Of a stretch of 18,862 nucleotides of DNA, positions 14,272 to 18,862 are shown piece after piece (position 1 is the stretch's first letter; each line of letters begins with the position of its first letter). Below the pieces are notes generated by a model. The model was not told the DNA's origin and made no database searches. It saw only the letters and a list, made by a program, of their open reading frames with translations. The stretch covers positions 1-18,862 of the forward strand of contig JBEDKD010000010.1 of NCBI GenBank assembly GCA_041172365.1. The letters are read 5' to 3'. This DNA is from JBEDKD01 sp041172365. GTDB lineage: Bacteria; Cyanobacteriota; Cyanobacteriia; Cyanobacteriales; Microcoleaceae. The position numbers and the translations under genes are program-made.

Positions 14272-15261
14272 TTATGAGTGAAGGATACGATCAGGCAACG
14301 TCGCGCCCATTAAAAGAGCCTGTTGCCAATTGCAGTGATTGAGATGAGTGCCGAGGAGACTAGAATCGCGCAAGTCGGCCCCTTGCAAATTAGCACCATC
14401 AATATTAACATTCCACAAATAGGAGCCTTGCAAGTTAGCATTCCTCAGATCAGCATGAGATAAATTAGCCAAATTTAGATTAGCTTGACAAAGATGGGAG
14501 TCAAGTAAAATCGAGTGGGACAAATCGGCTCTCAAGAAACTTGTCAAACTCAAATTACAACCGCTCAATATTGCCCCAGTCAATTCTGCCCCATTGAGGT
14601 TTGCACCTTGGAAATTAGTCCTGCGTAGATCCGCGTTATTAAAATTAGTCGCGCTTAAATTAGAGCCGGAGAGATTAGAGCCGTTCATTTTGGCATGATT
14701 AAAGTCAACCCCACTCAAATCCATCTTATGTAAGTCAATATTATGGAGATAGCCATGACTTAAATTAATACCCGTGAGTAAAGCATCCTGTAATAAAGCA
14801 TTACTAAGTCTGGCACCACTTAAATTAGCCCAAGCCAGGTTAGCCCCGGTTAAATTCGCCCCGGTTAAATTAATGCCGGAGAGATTAGCACCACATAAAT
14901 TAACATGAGACAAATCAGCACCACGCAAATTAACCCCTTTCAAAATCGCGCCACTGAGTTTTGCCCCTCTCAATTGGGACTTGACGAGAAAAGCCCCCTC
15001 TAAGTTAGCTTTCGTCAAGTCAGCATGACAAAGTTTTCCTTTTCCTAGCTTAATAAAACTGAGATTGGCGGCATATAAAAACGCATGATTGAGATTACTT
15101 TCATTAAGACAAGCCCTACTGAGATTAGCACCGGCTAAAGACGCGTTGGCTAAATTTGTTCCTTCCAGGTGCTGTTTAGTGAGATCAACCCCGATGAGAT
15201 TAGCTTCACGAAAATCTCTTTCCCCTAATTCATAACGATATAAAAGTTCGTAAACATCCAT
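14272..15261 (-). CDS. Pentapeptide-repeat protein A
   Basis: From ATG 15261 this is 329 residues: MDVYELLYRYELGERDFREA, then an almost unbroken run of A(N/D)LXX pentapeptides to about residue 320, with a short cap (CNWQQALLMGATLPDRILHS). Such repeats fold as a right-handed quadrilateral beta-helix. No signal peptide or membrane segment is seen, so it is probably cytosolic. Cyanobacteria carry dozens of such proteins and most have no known function; DNA-mimicking gyrase protectors are one characterised type, but nothing specific points there. The frame continues upstream to a TTG at 15333, adding 24 residues (FRVLVADSELPTIKDKPFDL...), so the start is uncertain; neither site has a good ribosome site. 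It follows a paralogue 89 bp away. Confidence 0.88.
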   Translation of the reverse strand: MDVYELLYRYELGERDFREANLIGVDLTKQHLEGTNLANASLAGANLSRACLNESNLNHAFLYAANLSFIKLGKGKLCHADLTKANLEGAFLVKSQLRGAKLSGAILKGVNLRGADLSHVNLCGANLSGINLTGANLTGANLAWANLSGARLSNALLQDALLTGINLSHGYLHNIDLHKMDLSGVDFNHAKMNGSNLSGSNLSATNFNNADLRRTNFQGANLNGAELTGAILSGCNLSLTSFLRADLSHSILLDSHLCQANLNLANLSHADLRNANLQGSYLWNVNIDGANLQGADLRDSSLLGTHLNHCNWQQALLMGATLPDRILHS

Positions 15262-15350
15262 GGCTTGTACCAAATCAAATGGTTTATCTTTAATCGTGGG
15301 CAGTTCAGAGTCAGCCACTAAAACTCTGAACAATTGATATTGCTATCGGG

Positions 15351-16199
15351 TTAGTGATTCGGCTCATAGGTGCTGCCATTAGGCATAATGGCACGTCTCA
15401 AATCCGCGTCGCGCAAATTAGCACGATTGAGGTTAGCATCAATTAAAACGGCTTCAAGGAGAATCGCACCACTGAGATTGGACCAACTAAGTTTAGCTCG
15501 ATAAAGATTAGCTCCACTGAGATTGGCACCTCGCAAAGTTGACCAACTAATATTCGTCACTCTCAGATTAGCCTGACTTAAGTTAGCTTCACTGAGGTTT
15601 GCCCCCATCATAGTGACTTGACGCAAATCTGCACCACTGAGATTAGCACCAATTAGAGTAGCACCACTTAAGAACGCTTGAGTAACATTTGCTCGTTCTA
15701 ATTCCGCCTCACTGAGATTGGCGTTAGTTAAATTCGCGCCTTTGAGAATCGACCAACTGAGGTTAGCTTTAATCAATGTGACACGAATGAGACTCGCGTC
15801 TGTGAGATTTGCCCCAAATAAGTTAGCCCCGGTAAGATTCGCTTCTGCGAGACTGGCTTCTGTGAGGTTGGTTTTACTTAAGTTAATGTCTCTTGCCGTT
15901 GTACCTCGAAGATTAGCACCACTGAGGTTAGCAAACTTAAGATTAGCCCCTGTGAGTTCACTACCGATGAGATTGGCATCGGTAAGGTTTGCTTCTGTCA
16001 AGTCAATTTGTATCAGTTTGGCTTCGCGCAGGTTCACACCTGTCAGATTAGCACCGCTGAGGTTAGCCCCCTGAAGGTTAGCCCGACTAAAGTTGGCATC
16101 GCTGAGGTTAACTCCTTTGAGGTTGATTCCTTTGAGATTCAGTTCCCGAAAGTTTCTTTCCCCATCCGCGTATTGTCTTAGGATTTCTTCTCCCTCCAT
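15351..16199 (-). CDS. Pentapeptide-repeat protein B
   Basis: A 282-residue protein beginning MEGEEILRQYADGERNFREL, then about 50 A(N/D)LXX-type pentapeptides (residues about 20-270), ending DLRRAIMPNGSTYEPNH, a tail seen on other cyanobacterial pentapeptide-repeat proteins. A solenoid beta-helix is expected. Tryptophan-bearing coils recur (LSWSILKGANL, ISWSTLRGANL, LSWSNLSGAIL), showing duplication of larger blocks inside the gene. There is no signal peptide. ATG 16199 has GAGG about 11 nt upstream. Its N-terminal E(E/L)(I/L)L-x-x-Y-x-x-GER-(N/D)-F matches protein A, so the pair probably arose by tandem duplication and may be co-transcribed. Function unknown. Confidence 0.9.
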   Translation of the reverse strand: MEGEEILRQYADGERNFRELNLKGINLKGVNLSDANFSRANLQGANLSGANLTGVNLREAKLIQIDLTEANLTDANLIGSELTGANLKFANLSGANLRGTTARDINLSKTNLTEASLAEANLTGANLFGANLTDASLIRVTLIKANLSWSILKGANLTNANLSEAELERANVTQAFLSGATLIGANLSGADLRQVTMMGANLSEANLSQANLRVTNISWSTLRGANLSGANLYRAKLSWSNLSGAILLEAVLIDANLNRANLRDADLRRAIMPNGSTYEPNH

Positions 16200-16699
16200 A
16201 TTTTATTGCCTCGTTTTTGTTTTCAAATTCAGGAGATTGGTGTGTTTTCAGATGATATACCTTCCCCTTTTCCTTCCTGGGCAATTTCTCTGAGGAATAT
16301 CACGCGGGTGTAAAAGGGGGGCATTATTCCAAGCTATGTAGGCTAATTGTGATACTGCGAATATCTTGAACCTAAATATTATTACTTGAGTTGGGTCAAC
16401 TAGGGCTTTTTGACAAGCCACGGTGATACCTTTTGGGGTTCACAGTGGGTCATTTACCTCAGATCATGATATGATTCAGGGCTTAATTTATAACATCCGG
16501 CAGCCACTTGCGCGATGATATCAGGGCGAAAATTGGTTTATGTAAAACCGTGACACGAAGGGTCAAATATTCTGAGAAAATGAAACTGATGGACTAGGAA
16601 TGTTGCGCTCTGGGAATGAGACACCTGCCACTGAGTTCTCCCCCTTTAGCAAAACTCTTAACCTCATTGTTTATTAATCTACCTTGGATGGAATAGAGA
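16200..16699. other. 500-bp spacer between pentapeptide-repeat gene B and ilvD
   Basis: Divergent intergenic region. No credible ORF or RNA is seen. TTGACA at 16410-16415 has no -10 at normal distance, and TATGAT at 16470-16475 has no convincing -35. The length leaves room for regulatory leader sequence of ilvD, but I could not identify a leader peptide or attenuator. Confidence 0.4.
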
Positions 16700-18388
16700 A
16701 TGTCAGATAATTTTAGAAGTCAAGCTGTGACTCAGGGTGTTCAGCGATCGCCAAATCGGGCTATGTTACGGGCTGTAGGTTTTGGTGATGGGGATTTCAC
16801 CAAACCGATTGTCGGGGTTGCTAATGGATATAGCACAATTACGCCCTGTAATATGGGTTTAAATGATTTAGCCGAACGAGCCCAAGCTGGACTCCGCGAC
16901 TCCGGCGCGATGCCTCAAATTTTTGGTACGATTACGGTCAGTGATGGGATTTCTATGGGTACGGAGGGGATGAAGTATTCCCTGGTGTCCAGAGAAGTTA
17001 TTGCAGATTCTATCGAAACGGCCTGTAATGGTCAAAGTATGGATGGGGTTTTGGCCATTGGTGGTTGTGATAAGAATATGCCCGGGGCGATGATCGCGAT
17101 CGCTCGTATGAATATTCCTGCTATTTTTGTCTATGGGGGTACAATTAAACCCGGACACTACAATGGTCGTGATTTAACGGTGGTGAGCGCGTTTGAAGCG
17201 GTTGGTCAATATAGCGCGGGTAAAATTGATGAGACGGAATTAATCGAAGTGGAACGGCGCGCCTGTCCGGGTGCGGGTTCCTGTGGGGGAATGTTCACCG
17301 CGAATACGATGTCGAGTGCTTTTGAAGCGATGGGGATGAGTTTACCCTATTCTTCGACAATGGCCGCGGAAGATGCAGAAAAGGCCGATAGTACAGAAGA
17401 GTCAGCTAAAGTATTAGTAGAAGCTATCCGTAAGCAAATTTTACCGAGTCAAATTTTAACTCGTCATGCCTTTGAAAATGCTATTTCTGTGATTATGGCC
17501 GTGGGGGGTTCCACTAACGCGGTTTTACATTTATTGGCGATCGCGCATACGATGGGAGTCTCCTTAACCCTAGACGATTTTGAGACAATTAGAGCGAAAG
17601 TGCCCGTGTTGTGCGATCTCAAACCCAGTGGCCGTTATGTCGCGACGGATTTACATAAAGCGGGTGGCATTCCTCAAGTGATGAAAATGTTACTCGATCA
17701 TGGTTTATTACATGGAGATGCTCTCAGTATCACAGGAAAAACGATCGCGGAAGTTTTAGCCGATATTCCCTCTGAACCCCCCGCGGATCAAGATGTCATT
17801 CGTCCTTGGAATAATCCCCTTTACGCCCAAGGCCACTTAGCGATTTTACGCGGTAATTTAGCCACGGAAGGTGCTGTTGCCAAAATTACCGGAGTGAAGA
17901 AACCTGTAATTACTGGTCCGGCACGCGTATTTGAATCGGAAGAAAGTTGTTTAGCCGCGATTCTCGATGGTAAAATCAAAGCAGGAGATGTAATTATCAT
18001 TCGTTATGAAGGGCCAAAGGGCGGCCCTGGAATGCGGGAAATGTTAGCACCAACTTCGGCTATTATTGGAGCCGGATTAGGTGATTCTGTGGGTTTAATT
18101 ACCGATGGACGTTTCTCTGGCGGTACCTATGGAATGGTAGTAGGTCACGTTGCGCCGGAAGCCGCGGTTGGTGGTACAATTGCCTTAGTAAAAGAAGGGG
18201 ATTCCATTACGATCGACGCGAATAATCGTTTATTACAGTTAAATATTTCCGATGAAGAATTAACTCAACGTCGCGCCAATTGGCAACCACCTCAACCCCG
18301 TTATACTAAAGGTGTTTTGGCGAAATACGCGAAGTTAGTTTCCTCAAGTAGTCTTGGTGCTGTAACGGATATGGGCCTAGATAAATAG
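16700..18388 (+). CDS. ilvD: Dihydroxy-acid dehydratase
   Basis: A 562-residue cytosolic Fe-S enzyme of branched-chain amino acid and pantothenate synthesis; it dehydrates 2,3-dihydroxy-isovalerate and -methylvalerate to the 2-keto acids. Cluster ligands are C50 (TPCNMG), C123 (GGCDKNMPG) and C195 (GAGSCGGMFTANTM), with K125 the expected carbamylated, magnesium-binding lysine. VSDGISMGTEGMKYSL (80-95) and, near the C-terminus, GPKGGPGMREML and TDGRFSGGTYG complete the ILVD/EDD signature. The three-Cys arrangement and roughly 560-residue length fit the [2Fe-2S] type. The ATG at 16700 has a weak GGA/GAGA ribosome site. It is monocistronic: a 500-bp spacer precedes it and a strong terminator follows. 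Codon use includes the HIP1 octamers typical of the genome. Confidence 0.96.
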   Translation: MSDNFRSQAVTQGVQRSPNRAMLRAVGFGDGDFTKPIVGVANGYSTITPCNMGLNDLAERAQAGLRDSGAMPQIFGTITVSDGISMGTEGMKYSLVSREVIADSIETACNGQSMDGVLAIGGCDKNMPGAMIAIARMNIPAIFVYGGTIKPGHYNGRDLTVVSAFEAVGQYSAGKIDETELIEVERRACPGAGSCGGMFTANTMSSAFEAMGMSLPYSSTMAAEDAEKADSTEESAKVLVEAIRKQILPSQILTRHAFENAISVIMAVGGSTNAVLHLLAIAHTMGVSLTLDDFETIRAKVPVLCDLKPSGRYVATDLHKAGGIPQVMKMLLDHGLLHGDALSITGKTIAEVLADIPSEPPADQDVIRPWNNPLYAQGHLAILRGNLATEGAVAKITGVKKPVITGPARVFESEESCLAAILDGKIKAGDVIIIRYEGPKGGPGMREMLAPTSAIIGAGLGDSVGLITDGRFSGGTYGMVVGHVAPEAAVGGTIALVKEGDSITIDANNRLLQLNISDEELTQRRANWQPPQPRYTKGVLAKYAKLVSSSSLGAVTDMGLDK

Positions 18389-18405
18389 GACTGAGAAAGA
18401 AATCC

Positions 18406-18499
18406 GGTGGGAACATCCCACTTTGATAAATAGACATCGGTAAAAACCATTGTCGCGTAGGAATTAGCCTACCTTTTAGCTTATTTTTAGCCGATGTCT
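18406..18499 (+). other. Stacked hairpins downstream of ilvD
   Basis: GTGGGA-ACA-TCCCAC (18407-18421) is a perfect 6-bp, 3-nt-loop hairpin. Next AGACATCGG (18432-18440) pairs with CCGATGTCT (18491-18499), and inside that lies GTAGG-N6-CCTAC (18457-18472). Together with the terminator at 18519 this makes a structured 3' region, either an mRNA tail of ilvD or a small RNA with its own terminator. Confidence 0.5.
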
Positions 18500-18518
18500 G
18501 TCTAATGAGTAGTGAGAG

Positions 18519-18545
18519 CCCTAGGTGAGAATCCTAGGGTTTTTT
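18519..18545 (+). terminator. Rho-independent terminator
   Basis: CCCTAGG (18519-18525), a 7-nt loop TGAGAAT and CCTAGGG (18533-18539) are followed by TTTTTT (18540-18545). This is a textbook intrinsic terminator on the plus strand, 130 bp after the ilvD stop. Confidence 0.85.
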
Positions 18546-18633
18546 GCTTCTTGAGGATGAAGCTGTTTGGTAATTACTAGCTGGTGCGGTACACGCGATC
18601 GTGCTCTTCTCCCAAACCTAAAGCCTTAAGCAA

Positions 18634-18668
18634 TAGAAATTAAATAACTTGACTATGTTGGTAGTTTC
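18634..18668 (-). repeat. Partial MITE end, reverse orientation
   Basis: AATAGAAATTAAATAACTTG (from 18632), followed by AC and then TTGGTAG, matches the reverse complement of the right end of MITE copy 2. The hairpin and the other terminal repeat are not seen, so it looks like a broken or diverged third copy. Confidence 0.55.
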
Positions 18669-18707
18669 GTCTATATAGCAACCGCCAGGGCTATTAGGAC
18701 AGATTTT

Positions 18708-18766
18708 GTAGGGGCGGGTTTACCCGAATTTATCCCACAAAAAAATAACCTCCAAAAACCCGCCCC
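18708..18766. repeat. GGGGCGGGTTT...AAACCCGCCCC inverted repeat, copy 2
   Basis: GGGGCGGGTTT (18711-18721) pairs perfectly with AAACCCGCCCC (18756-18766) across a 34-nt loop. The left arm and its flank (GTAGGGGCGGGTTYACCCG) match the repeat at 9944, while the loop is unrelated. Confidence 0.75.
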
Positions 18767-18845
18767 ACCCCACTAATAATGTCCATCAAGAGGTCCCAAC
18801 CACCAATTATACCAATTCCGAAAAGTGTCGCGACATATCGTATCA

Positions 18846-18862
18846 GTAGGGACACGGCACTG
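18846..18862. repeat. Left arm of a TAGGGACACGGCA repeat, cut by the window edge
   Basis: GTAGGGACACGGCACTG at the right edge looks like the first arm of a palindromic repeat whose partner would read TGCCGTGTCCCTAC beyond the window. The partner is not visible, so this is a guess from repeat knowledge. Confidence 0.3.

Noticed and set aside
15718..16074. 118-codon ORF antisense to pentapeptide-repeat gene B (LAPLRLAPVRFA-like)
   Set aside because: Its repetitive peptide is just the complementary reading of the A(N/D)LXX codons.
16410..16475. Promoter for ilvD from TTGACA (16410) or TATGAT (16470)
   Set aside because: Neither has a partner box at 16-19 bp; left unassigned.
16868..17158. 96-codon ORF antisense to ilvD
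   Set aside because: It is opposite the highly conserved Fe-S ligand region of ilvD and has shadow-like composition.

Overview
The window comes from a cyanobacterium. The octamer GCGATCGC (HIP1), a cyanobacterial signature, recurs in genes and spacers, usually extended to CGCGATCGCG. The gene content agrees: a CBS-CP12 fusion, large pentapeptide-repeat proteins, and a cyanobacterial-style hybrid kinase followed by a REC-GGDEF-EAL regulator. The DNA is fairly AT-rich, and its spacers hold many short palindromic and MITE-like repeats of the kind common in unicellular and colonial cyanobacteria. I do not assign a genus.

Layout. Positions 1-401 hold only inverted repeats. A small fructose-6-phosphate-aldolase-like transaldolase (402-1040, minus) is divergent from a two-gene plus-strand signalling unit. 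That unit is a 1178-residue protein joining an amino-acid-permease-like membrane domain to PAS, histidine kinase and receiver domains, then a REC-GGDEF-EAL response regulator whose ribosome site lies in the last codons of the kinase gene. A uroporphyrinogen-III synthase gene follows, overlapped by a short ORF that ends in a perfect 25-bp palindrome. Next is a head-to-head pair: a class II aldolase/adducin protein (minus) and a histone-deacetylase-family protein (plus).

Positions 9590-10398 are a repeat-rich graveyard. They hold a MITE-like element, an internally deleted ADP-ribosylglycohydrolase pseudogene, and several kinds of direct and inverted repeat. Minus-strand genes follow for an OppC/DppC-type permease and an AI-2E family (PerM-like) membrane protein, then a plus-strand tRNA-Gly(CCC) with a clear promoter and a second MITE copy. 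A minus-strand block encodes CBS-CP12 and two tandem pentapeptide-repeat proteins. ilvD (plus) closes the coding part, with stacked hairpins and a strong terminator downstream. The right edge holds further repeats.

How the genes fit together. The most striking unit is the permease-kinase plus c-di-GMP regulator pair: the domain order suggests that small-molecule binding or transport could be read by the kinase and passed to cyclic-di-GMP turnover. CBS-CP12 links adenylate sensing to Calvin-cycle-type regulation. ilvD (branched-chain amino acids) and hemD (tetrapyrroles) are housekeeping genes. No complete transposase, phage or CRISPR locus is visible.
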